Assembly: GCF_014905175.1 (NCBI RefSeq)
Contig: NC_057788.1
Coordinates: forward strand, 9,920,001-9,984,000
DNA from: Aphidius gifuensis
Lineage: Eukaryota > Arthropoda > Insecta > Hymenoptera > Braconidae
DNA: 64,000 bases
Direction of reading: 5' to 3'
Part shown: positions 22,173-34,505 of the stretch, in pieces
How the letters are laid out: each line of letters opens with the position of its first letter
Position numbering within the stretch: position 1 is the stretch's first letter
Translations under genes and position numbers: made by a program
Notes under the pieces: generated by a model
What the model saw: only the letters and a program-made list of their open reading frames with translations
Databases searched by the model: none
What the model was told of the DNA's origin: nothing

Positions 22173-24120
22173 ATGAATACAAAAAAAATATGTGTTGAGA
22201 CAGACCAAGCAACCTCTGTTGAGACTGATGGTGATCGAAAAGTTGTCATCAACTCACTGGACTACGACTCATTAGCAAAAATCATCTCGCTGCTGCCAAT
22301 ACCAGAGAGGATAGACATGGAAGAAGGTATACAATATTATTATCAAAATAAAGTTTTTTTTTTGTTAATAAAATATCAATGTTTCTATTATTATATTTTA
22401 AATTTGATACTTTTTATTCTAGTTTGTACCAAATGGAAAGAGGCATGCCAACTAGCTTGGTATGACATTAAAAAATACAAATGTAAATCATCAATTGGAC
22501 GTTCTTATGATAACCTTTTGTTGACACAATCTTACCTCGAAAAAATATTATTAAGATGTAGTAATTATCTAATGGAATTGTCTCTCTCAAATGTTTGTGA
22601 TTCAAGTATCATGCCATTTATTGGTAATCACTGTAAAAATTTGACAACCTTGGAATGTGAATTTTATGATAATACCTTAATTAATAATGCTGATCATTTT
22701 GTTCAAGCATTTACACAGTTGGATAAATTGAAATGCATCAAAATAACGGTGACTCACATTAACTGGAGTAAGACAATTAATCTCTCTGCAATAATTGATA
22801 GTCTTCCAGAAGACATTAATGAAATTCATTTATTTTCTAAACCACCTTTTTGGAATCAAAAAGGACAAAATATTTCTATGGTAAGTTCTTATTGAATATC
22901 AAGTAGTTGTTTATGTATCACTAGTGACAATCAATACAATTAATTAAATACAAATAAATTTCTAGTGTTTTCAGACCGTTCAAAGATTCAGAAATCTCAA
23001 AAAATTAACATCAGTTGGCTTCTGTTTAGACAGTATAAACCTTCAAGAAATAGCAGACATAACAACACTTGTTTATCTTCACATTGGATTATATGATAAA
23101 CACGCAAACTTTCCTTCATTTAATAAACTCGTTAATTTAGAATACATCGACTTAACAATGAGTGCAAAGTATGAAGCGAAGAACCTTTCTACAATAGAAG
23201 TTAATACTATTATTTGTACATGCAAAAATCTAAAACATCTTGATATTCCATCGGGGCATTATGATCTAGATGAAATTCCTCTTGCGAAATGGATAAATTT
23301 TAAAAACTTGGAATATCTTGGTATTTATTGTAATATAATGCCTGACTTAGCAAATACAATTGTTAAATATTGCAAGAATTTAAAACACTTAAAGATAAGT
23401 CCTAATGACTCGACCATGAATGAAACTGCTTTAAAGAAGCTAACAGAGTTGGAAAATCTTGAAAGTTTAATATTTCTCCCTTGTACTAAGCTGAGTGAAG
23501 GATCAATAATTGCAATTTCAAACAATTGTAAAAAACTTAAACGTTTAGAAATTTCTCAATGTATTATAGTATCACCTATTGATGGTGAGCCACTTTCTTC
23601 TTCATCTGTTCTTGATGAGTTATCAAAATTACAATATCTGGAACATCTAAATTTAAGTTTTGCAAAAAATCTTGGAGCCAGTACAATTATTGCTATTGCT
23701 AATAATTGTAAAAACCTAAAAAGTTTAAATATTCAGGGTAAAAGTAGTCATATTACTGATACAACTCTCGTTGCTTTAACAAACATGAAAAATTTAGAAA
23801 AACTGAACGTAGGCCATGATATTTCAGACAGCTTCATTATCAGATTAAGAGGATTAAAAGAATTCGATTGTTCTTATTGCGACGAACTTACAGATGTTGG
23901 TATTATTCAATTTATAAAAAATAACCCAGATCTTGAAAAGATTGATCTTTTCGCTATTACTGATTTGACAAGTGACTTGGTTATTGCTGCTGATCTGGCA
24001 ACTAAAAATCGTACAAATGGTATCATTTTACATATGAGAATAAGCGATGGGTCAATAATCAAAGCTTCTAAGTCAATAATTAAATCTCAATGGTTGGTTG
24101 TTGAATATTGTTTTTCTTAA
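22173..24120 (+). CDS. FL7: F-box/LRR protein, last copy of the array
   Basis: Probable SCF substrate receptor of 585 residues. Exons are 22173-22326, 22423-22880 and 22975-24120. The N-terminus differs from the other copies (KKICVETDQATSVETDGD). The F-box, at about residues 28-66, reads LDYDSLAKIISLLPIPERID and then VCTKWKEA. LRRs fill the rest, ending with TKNRTNGIIL and KSQWLVVEYCFS. Intron 1 is 96 nt (GTATAC donor) and again open in frame, which would add 32 residues if retained. FL7 and FL6 share several LRR features, for example SDSFIIRLRGLKE and a DLTSD..IAAD segment, so they are probably closest relatives. Family sequence continues in the 3' flank to about 24.4 kb and then stops. Confidence 0.88.
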
Positions 24121-26200
24121 ATTTATCGTATACTTTCTCTTCTATTTATACGCTCAATATTTTTCCATAATGTATTTTTAGAAAGACATAAAATACGTTA
24201 CCAAGTCAAAGACATTGTAAAAGAAGATTGTTTACTATATTACTTAAAATCATAAAAACTCAAATGTCTATATTTTTCTAAAACAAAGTTCAATAATAAA
24301 AATACTTTCTTATATAATTTTTTGTATTGAACAATTTTTTTTACCCTTAATCGACCATATGTAATTACAGGTTTGATGATATCCAAGTGAAATTTTAAAT
24401 GAAATTCTTTTTTAGCAATATTCATAAGCAGCTATGTACAAACAAACGTCCACAGACGCAGAAAGCACAAGTACAACCTATATTATCATAAAAATATAAA
24501 ATGAAATCATATTAATAATTTGTCATTAATTAATCATGGTTTATTATTCTTGTTGTATTATCATAGATATAATGATTCGTAACGTAATTTAGTGATGTTT
24601 ATATGATACACGGATTATACAATATTTACAAAAAAACATAATCATCGTAAGCAACACTTTATTTTAATATAATTTTTAAATTTTCTTTTTGTTTCGATGG
24701 ATCATTAGACACTCAAAGAGCCAGCTTTATTATTTTTATTATGATTATTATGATGTTTTTATTATTTATTTATTGATATATATGTGAAATTATGCAGCAC
24801 GCATTGGTGAGTATATAGATTGACCCCGAATGGAGCCCTCCATGAATTTTATTTGATTTTTTTTCTCTTTTCATTCATTCATTTAAATTAATTATTATTT
24901 ACAAATTCTATATAGTATTTTATTTTCCATTGCGCGTTTACGAAGATTATTTATTTATAATACATGCAAACGACACAAAGACCGACACATTTTATTTATT
25001 TTTTTTTTTTTTGTATACCTCGTAATTAATTTTTTTTTTTCTTCAATTTTTAATTTAGTCTTTTTATCAACTGTTTATCACTGTCGTTATTTTTATTATT
25101 ATTATTTATTTATTTTTAGGTTTTTTATTTATGTTATTAACACTTTGGATCTAGTACACAACATTGGTATGCGAGAAAAAAATTCCATTATTATTATATA
25201 GAAAAATTGAGTTTAAATATTTGTTTTTTTTTTTTTTTATCTATATTTTATATAAATGTTGATATATTTATATTATTTTCGATAAAGTTTTTTGTTTTTT
25301 AATTTGATAGATAAAATTTATGAAATAATATTTTTTGTCTGATTTTTTTAATCTAATCTAAGAATTTTTTCTTTTATATAAATACAATTAATTAATTTCT
25401 ATTTTTTTCTCCAAATTGTTTTTTATTTTTTATAAACAATTTGCACATCAATGCCAGTGTATTTTTTTATCTGAAATATTTTTTTTAACTATTACCGTTG
25501 CCAACGTATAAATATATTTTCACAATTTAATTTATCTCTTACACATTTTATTAAAAATTCATTCATAAATTTTTATATCAAAAATTTTATCGATATGATT
25601 GGGCGCTGTTAAGCGACATGATTCAATGCTCAAAAATACATATATAAAAAAAAAAATTTAATAACAATATTATAAAATGAATAAATCAATACTGAATAAA
25701 TTTTTTTTTTTTGATTTTATTGTATAATATTTTTAACTTTAATTGTCTCATAATGACAATGCAAAATTTCGGGTTATCAAGAATTGGGAAATGAGAGATA
25801 GAGAGCTAGTGAAAGAGACAAAAAAAAAATGCAAATTCCATTAACTTGAATTTCAATTAAAAATGCACATAATAATCAGACAAAATAAATTAAAATTTTT
25901 TTTTTGGCTTTCAGTCGTGTGTGGTGATGATGATGGGTCATACAGTTGAACTATCGGGTAATTTTATAACAGGAAAAAAAAAACATAATTATTATTTTGA
26001 ATGAATTTATAAATATTTATAATAATCGTTATTTTGTTTTAAAAATTTTGTATCTATCGCGATGACTGCGATGCCATAGATACATTTACACTCAACATAA
26101 TCAACTTTTTTTTTTTTTCATATTTAATTGGTATAATTATACACAAATTATTATTAATTAACTTAACTATTAAATCTAATCTGTGATAATACTATATGAT
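24121..26200. other. End of array and AT-rich intergenic DNA
   Basis: Family 3' flank is recognisable to about 24,400 (tgtaattacaggtttgatga at 24359-24378). Beyond that the sequence is unique, extremely AT-rich and full of homopolymers. No coding exon, RNA gene or transposon was recognised. A small inverted repeat (GGAG-CC-CTCC) lies near 24,832. Confidence 0.5.
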
Positions 26201-26224
26201 ACAGGATATAAGTACATTGGTTTA

Positions 26225-26292
26225 TAGATTGCAGGCTGCTCCTCTCATATCACATCGAGGGGCGTCGCCGGGCCGGCCTTTTACTTACAACA
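26225..26292. promoter_or_regulatory. GC-rich patch 3' of spalt
   Basis: About 65 bases (gcaggctgctcctctcatat through ggggcgtcgccgggccggcc) are far richer in G+C than the surrounding DNA and contain the palindrome GGCCGGCC. The position is about 1.1 kb past the spalt stop. In this base composition such a patch is likely to be under selection, for example as a distal 3'-UTR or enhancer element. Nothing specific can be named. It also lies in a plus-strand open frame that I regard as chance. Confidence 0.3.
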
Positions 26293-27404
26293 AATCTTAT
26301 CATTTTTTTTCATTTTTTTTCCATTTTTTATTTCGTTTTTTTTTTCGTTTTTTTTATATTCATTTTATTTATATTAATTTATAATCATTATTTTTTTATT
26401 TTTTTGCATTTCTTTATTTAGATTAATCTTTTTTTTTTTTTTTCAATTTACTTAATGTATTTTAACCACATATACAATTTTTATCTTATACATTTTTCTG
26501 CGTCTTTTCTTATTTTTTTTTTTTAAAACTTTTTACAATTCATTTATTCATTTCATTCATTTTACAAGTCATTCATTCATCAGTTTTTATTTAATTTATT
26601 TATAATAAATTTTGTTACTATTATTTATTATTTAATTTATTTAGATTTATAATAATATCGAAATTTAAAAGTCTTTAATATGAATTAAATTAATAATTAA
26701 GTGCATCATAATGCACCACGTGTCTTGTGGCCCAAAGCATTTATGTAATTTTTATTTTATGATATAAATGTAACCCTTGAGCTCAGTCTAGGCACAGATG
26801 CACTTAATCAACTCCATAATTACCTCATTTGCACCGAATTAAAATGAATAATTCTATCATTCATCAATTATTTTAAAAATTAATTTCGAACTTTTTCTAA
26901 ATTTAAAAATAATTGTCACATTTTTTTTTCTTTTTTTCAAATCGAAATAAATTTGGGAGTTTTTAATTTAAAGAAAAAAAAACAAAAAATATATATACAC
27001 ATATATTTATGAAAATAAAATATTAATAAACAAGTCCTTTGATCAAGTTTTACAACATTTACGACTAGTGTGATAATAGGAACATGAATGTCCTTTTTTA
27101 ACTGGTTTAATAATTAATTTTAATGTGCAAATATTCCAAATTTTATATCGTCATTCAATTGGAATAATTGCAATTTAATTATTTAAAAAAAAAAAAAATT
27201 CTTTTTAAGAATAAAATGCCATTTATTATTCTAATATATATTCATTTGTTTAAAAAATTTTTTTGTTTTAGAGTTGACTTTTATCTGATTGTTTTAAAAA
27301 TGCAGTCAACTAAATTTGTTTTTTTTTCTTTTTCGAATTTTTTTTTAAAATGTCTTTTAAATGTTAAATAATTTAAAATAATTTTTTTTTTATATAATTT
27401 AATC
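26293..27404 (-). other. Probable spalt 3'-UTR and downstream DNA
   Basis: AT-rich sequence follows the spalt stop on the minus strand. The nearest good AATAAA on that strand is at 27227-27222, about 180 bases past the stop, with further candidates near 26.62 kb. Which is used cannot be decided. No other gene is seen. Confidence 0.4.
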
Positions 27405-27836
27405 TCACGCAGCGAGTCCTTCACCTCTTGTTGTTGATGTTGGTGGTAAACGTGGTGCTGGTGGACTTGTTGATTCATTGTCATTGTCTCTTGATGGACC
27501 ATCACGTTCAAAATGATGTTGTAATGTTTCATTATTCCATGGTGGTATACTAGCTGAATTTTGATTGCCTGTATTTGATGATGGTGTACTTGGTGAATGT
27601 GATGGTGATGGTGTATGAAAAAGCATTGAGCCAGATGGTACTAATGGTTTACCATCATCATGAGAATTATTACTTGGCACAAGTGGTCCTTTGTCCATGG
27701 GAAAACCATTTCCAACACTAAGATTTAAACCACCACCACCACCATATAGTGAACCAAATAATCCAGCATATTTACCAGCTGCTGGATGATTTACTGGTAA
27801 ACCATTGTTTCCTTGAATTACTGATATTTCACTCAA
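27405..27836 (-). CDS. sal: spalt exon 7: C-terminal tail and stop
   Basis: Acceptor aatatag (27838-27837). Encodes LSEISVIQGNNGLPV, a glycine-rich part, proline/serine-rich sequence and RGEGLAA before the TGA at 27405. 143 residues. No further domain is seen. Confidence 0.9.
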   Translation of the reverse strand: MSEISVIQGNNGLPVNHPAAGKYAGLFGSLYGGGGGLNLSVGNGFPMDKGPLVPSNNSHDDGKPLVPSGSMLFHTPSPSHSPSTPSSNTGNQNSASIPPWNNETLQHHFERDGPSRDNDNESTSPPAPRLPPTSTTRGEGLAA

Positions 27837-30800
27837 CTATATTAACATTAATTATCAAATATTAATAAAAACATTTACATACAAAAATTACTATCAATAA
27901 TTTTAAATAATATTAACCTTTTGTTGAACACCATTAAGAAATCCTGGACCTGGTAAATATGGATAAAAAAGATCAGGTCGTCTTTGTAAAAATTCCGAGT
28001 CTTTTGGTGTTATTGGAAGTGGTGGTAAATCCAGTGACATTCTTCTGCCTCTTCTTGATGCTCCATTTGTCCACATGTGTGTTCCCATATGAACCTAACA
28101 TTTAAAAAATATAAAAATTAATTAAATAAAAATATAATTTACATTATTCTATATTTGATATTAATATATAATCTTATTAGTGCAAAAGCCGAGGGCAAAT
28201 TAATATTGACTACATTATATTCAATAAAATCAATAAATTAATTATCCGAATGAATTTTTTTATTTAATTCTTTTATATTTCAAGTAAATCAGTAAATTAA
28301 TTAGTAAGTGAAAAAAAAGCCATTGTAAGTCAAATAGAAATAAAATATAATTAAATTATTGGAAAAAAAAATTTAAATATTATTATTATTAATTTATATA
28401 CCTTGAGATTGCCTTTGGTTGTAAACGCCTTTTGACAAACAGTGCATCTAAATGGTTTGTCGCCAGTATGTGTTCTCATATGAATTTGCAGAGCCGATGA
28501 TGAAGAGAAATTCTTATTGCAAACGTGACACAAGTGTTTGCTGGACATGCCTGCAATCACACACACACACACACTCTCATACAACTGTTTTTTTTTTTCT
28601 ATTTTGTATCATCTTTTATATCCCTTCTAATCATATTTGTAACACTAATATTATTTTATATAAATTTACAAATTAAATTAAATTATTATCTTTTTTTTTT
28701 CTGAATAGATATTATGAGATTATATATATAAAAAAAAAAAAAAAAAGGGAGACCATTATATCAAGAACAAATCGATTGAAGAAGCCTCGAGTCCTACTGT
28801 AATTTGAGAACACAATATGCATGCATTGATTTTTTTTTTTGTGTTTCTACTATTTCATTAAGTACATTATTATTTATTTTTTGTTTAATAAAAAAATGAG
28901 CCATAAAGCTGCAAAGAAAAAGCACCAATGGATTTGATACATTTAAATAAGATATAGAAAAAAAAAAAAAAAGGGAAATAGAAAGAGAGATAATTAAAGA
29001 GGACATAGTAAAATTGTGGTAACTTACTCGGTCTCTTTGGGGCTGGAAGATCACCCTCAGTTGGTGATCTTTTTATTGGCATAGGTTGTTCATGAAGTGA
29101 CGAAGGTGTCATTGGTGATGAAGGTGGTGGTAATGGTAATGGCAATGATGGTTGTGTCACTGCTGGTGCTGATGCAGATGGTGGCAATGGTGGTGGTGGT
29201 GGCGGTGGTGGTAAACTTGATTCATCTGGTTCCATTGGACTATGTGAACTTTCTCGATCTTGATGATGTCTTTGATCACGTAATTCTTGTGATCTTTGTT
29301 GTTGTTGTTGTTCTTGATTACCAGATTGTGGTGATTGTCCAACTTGTTTTGAATCACCATACATATGAGATGGTAAATCACGAATTTTATGTGTCAACAT
29401 GTGCTGCTTCATATTACCCTATTTATTTTTTAAAAAACAGAAGAAAAAATTCAAAAATAATTAGTTATATTTAATTTTTTTTTTTGTTATAATTTTTTAA
29501 ATTTTCTTATAAAATATTTATTTATTTATATGATATTTCATATTAATAAATTAATTAATTAAATTGAAAAATAATTGAAAAAAAAAAAAAAAAGTGGAAA
29601 ATGAGTGAACTAGGATTGAGATTACCAGGAAGACGTGGTTCGAGGCGAGAAGTCCGAGGGCGGCTGGCATCCGCGGGGGCAGGTGGACAGAGGTAGCACA
29701 GACAGACGTCAGAGCCCCCCGCCCCCCTCCGATAACTGTCCGCCCCCGGTTCTTCTTATCCTCGTTCCTTCGTCGCCTGCTTTTTGTATTCTGTCCACTC
29801 TGTCCACACTGATTATTTTGTTTATTCTGTTGTTGTAATTGGATTGTTGTACTTCCATCACGTTGATCCATACATTTACACGTTCTCATTATTGTATCAT
29901 CATTCTGAAAATTTTTAGCTATTTTTTTTCTTTTGCCCCGTATGGTTTAATCGATATTTTGGGGGTGTGACTGACTTATTATTGCAACATTTCGCGTGTG
30001 CAAAATTTTATTTATTTATTTATTTGGTTTTTTTATTTTTTATTATTTTTTTTTTTTGTTTATTAAAGTAATCTATAGCGTAACAAATTCTTTAAGTATT
30101 TTTTTTTTTATTTTTTAACCACACACGAATGGAAATTACAAGCATGATGTTAACAAAAACAATAATATAAAGAAAAAAAATAAATAGTGACTTACCTTTG
30201 TTGAAAAACCACGGTCACAAATAGTGCATTTGAATGGTCGCTCCTTCGTGTGACTCCGATAATGTATCTCCAGTGCTGAATTACACGCAAATGTTTTGTA
30301 GCAGATATTACACGTTGTGTTGCCACGTACTGCAACAAATCGTGTCAAAGTTCAGTTAAAATCACATCAAGCTCATTTCAACAACTTTTTTTTTTTATTT
30401 TATTAAATTTATCTACTTTTTTTTTTTCTCTTTTTTAAATTTTACAAAAGCTATCTTTTTTTTTTTTTGTCTTTATTAATGATTTTGTTTTATTGGTTTT
30501 ATGAATTTTCATGATATGCTACAAGTAATAATATATATTGATCAAGGTTTATCGAGCTCGAGAATATTTAAATAAATAATAATTGTAGTATTTTTTTATA
30601 ATAAAAATAAAAAGATAAATGAAAAATAGTGTGCTTATGCATAATTAACTAAAAAAAAATATATTTTATATATTAAAATAAATAATAAAAAATAATGGGA
30701 ATGAAAAAAAAATATAAAAGGATTTAAGCGTCAAGGTAAAGTCCATGATTTTTATTTCGAATTTTACATATAACGCCATTCGCGAGTAATATTAACTAGT

Positions 30801-31789
30801 AATTTAATTTTTTTTTTACTTTATTTATTATTCAAATATAAACAGAGAAAAATAAAAAAAAAAATAAAATTTCATATTGACAGCTAGTAATTACAGATAT
30901 ATATAAAATAATTTTCATACGAATAAGAATAAAAATTGGATACACAAATATATATATTATATATAGAAAAAAAAAAAATTAAAAAATATACAAATACTGA
31001 AGGAAAAATTATTTATAAAAAGGAAAATGAGAAAATAGTGCACAGTGAATTCGATGACATTCAACATAAATACATTAACAAAAAAAAAAAAATAATAATA
31101 AAAATTATTTGTGTTAAAAATAAGGTATAATATTAATTTTTCACAAATTTAATATAATTTAACAATTTTTATTATTCATTTTAATAATAAATTTAAAAAA
31201 CAAAGATCTTAAAATTTTTCTAGATTTTCTTTTTTAATTATTATTATTTTCTTTTTTTTTTTTTTTTTATAATATATAATTAAAAATGGGAAAGAAAAAG
31301 ATATGTTGTTTGTGAATTGATGGAAACTAAATAAAAAAAAAAAAGAAAGAAATTGGAGATAATGATGTGTATGTTTGTGTGAATGATATTTGTTGTAAAT
31401 GTTTGTGTATGTAGTGGGAATTGCAGCTCGCCTTGGTGCTAGCAGCGCCTACCTGCTGGGCCTCCAACAGCGAGACCGAGCGGATTGTAGGTCGATGATG
31501 CAGCAAGTACAGAGGATGTTGTTAGTGAAGCAAGTGCTCCTCCACCACCGCTTCCACCAGTTCCTGGATTGATCACGTTCATTGATGATCCAACACCAGT
31601 TGTACCACTACCACTACCATTACCATCACCAATACCACTATTACTACTATTAACACCAACACCAATAGTACTATTTGATGTTTGTAAATTATTTGGTGAT
31701 GATGATGCTGATGATGATGATGCAGATGATGACGATGATGATGATACAGCTTGTATTATACCAGCAAACATACCAAATGGATTTGTTGC

Positions 31790-31830
<41 letters not shown>

Positions 31831-33432
31831 ATGATGTTGCAGTTGTTGAAGGTAATTGTGGCAGTGATGATGGTGGTGGTGGTGTTGATGTTGATACAAT
31901 TGATCCAGGTGATGATGATGCACGTGGTGTTAAATCAAGTGGTGTACCAATAATTGAACTTACTGGACTTGTACTTTTTTCACTACAATGATATTTATCA
32001 AGTGATGATATTGAACCAGCTGATGTTGCCATTGTTGTTATTGTACGTACTTGATTTTCAAGTGCAGCTAATGATGTTGAAAAATTAATAGGCATTGATG
32101 ATATTAATTTATTATCATTTTTTTCAGTCTTTTTATCATCATTATCAATATCATCATCATTATCATCATTATCATCATCATTAATATCATTTAATTCACG
32201 TTTATCACGTGATTCATCACAATTTGACATAATATCATTATCACGTTGTTGTTGTTTTTGTTGTTGTTGTTGTAGTTGTTGTAATTGTTGTAGATGTTGT
32301 TGTTGTTGTTGTTGACGCTGATGATGAAGAAGAAGAAGATGATGATGTCGTTGTTGTCGTTGTTCATCATCATCAATATCATCATCATCATCTTCATTAT
32401 TTTCATCATCAACATCATCTTGATCATCCATCATATCTTCTGATTGTTCATCAATATAACGTTGATGATTATAATGTGCTGTTATTCTATCTTTAATATC
32501 CATATCGTCATGTGATGGATGATGTTCCATTGATAAATGTCGTGTTGCTGGATAACCAATTGGAAAACCACCAGGACCATTATGTAAACCAGGAAAACCT
32601 TGTGGTAAAAATGATGCTAATGGATGATGTGGTGGATAACCTGGTGGAAAATCATTAACTTCAGCAGCTTGTATTTGTTCTAAACTAAGATCTGTTGGTT
32701 CACCAGTATGTATACGTATATGTTGTTGTAATACTAATGTATTTGTAAATTTTTTATGACATACTGGACATTGATGTAATACACGTAATGGTGGTTTAGC
32801 TCTATGTACACCCATATGTGTTTTTAAATTACCTTTTGTTGTAAATGCACGTCCACATATTTTACATTTAAATGGACGTTCACCAGTATGTGTTCTATAA
32901 TGCATTTGTAATGCACTTTTACATGATAATACACGATGACAAATAATACATTGATTTGGATCAGTTAATTTATGTTCAATATTATCAACAAGTTGTTGTA
33001 ATTTTGATGTTTCAGATGTTTTTGTTATTTCAATAAGACTTTCCCATGAATTATCATTACTACCTGGACGTGGTAATAAATTTGAATATACTGCTGGATC
33101 ACGTGCTGGATCAACCATCATATTTTCATTATTATTTAATTTAACATTATGTGATTGATGATGATTATTATTATGTGAATTTTGTAATGTTGTTACTGGA
33201 GGATATAATAAACCAGCAAATGATGTTTGTAAACTTCCACTTGATGCTGTACTACTTGCTGGTGATGCACCAGATTGATTATGATAATTTAATGATTGTT
33301 GATAATGACGTATTGATGATTCACGTGCTGATAAATTTTCTGGTTGTTCATCCATTTCTTCATCATCATCGTCATCATCATCAATACAATGTCCACTTAC
33401 TTTACTACTATCCATACTACAATCTTCATATG

Positions 33433-33465
<33 letters not shown>

Positions 33466-34468
33466 GATGATGTAGCTGTAATTGTTGTTGATGATGAAAT
33501 TGTTGTGATTGTGACATACGTTCATTAATAATATTTTGATGATAATTCATTGATACTGAATGATCTAAATATCTATTACGTGATGCTGGTGATAATGGTT
33601 CAAATAATTCTTCTGATTCTTCATCTGGTAATTCATCAATTGTTTCTTCTGGTTCTTTTTTTGGTATTATTTGCATATTATCATCATTATTATTATCACA
33701 ACTCATTGGTCTTGGTTCTGGTGATGATTGTTGTTCACGTTTTATAATACTATCACGTGATGTTTCACTATGATTAAGATGTTGTTGTTGTTGTTGTAAA
33801 TGTTGATGATAGGAATGAATTGGAGTATTATTATTGTTATTATTATGATTATTATTATTATTGTTATTTAATAAGGAGGTAGTAGTTTGTAATGTTGAGG
33901 ATGATTGCATGGATAATGATAAAGGTGATGAACGGGGTGAATGTGATGGTGATGTTGTTGTTGATGTTGATACACTTGATGATAATATCGTTGGAGCTGT
34001 TGTTTCTGTTGGCATTGTTGTTGTTGCTGTTGTTGTTTCTGTTGTTGTTGTTGATTTGCTTAAATTTTCAGGTAAATCTTGTTCATCATCATCGTTATTA
34101 TTATTATTATTATTGTTAATAGCACCAATACAATTATTTATAATTGGAAGACGATGATAAAAGGATGGTAAAACACCAGCTGCAATTGGTAACGCAATAT
34201 TCATTGGTAAGGGTGGTTGAGGACTTAAAAAACCGTGCGTTGTTGGTGGTAATAAACAAGGTGATTGTTGTTGTTGTGGACGATACGGTGAATGTAAATT
34301 TGTTGTATTTGGAGTACCACCAGGAATAATTATAGGTGAGGATGATGTCGTTGTTGTTGCTGTTGATGTTGTTGACAATAATAATGACGATGTCGTTGCT
34401 GTTGTTGCTGTTGATGATGATGATGATGATGATGGTGGCTGTGGTGGTGGAGGTGGTGGTGGTGGTGA

Positions 34469-34505
<37 letters not shown>

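Noticed and set aside
1..24400. The regularly spaced repeats as a possible CRISPR-like or satellite array
   Set aside because: Repeat units are whole genes with introns and spacing of 1.6-4 kb; this is gene duplication.
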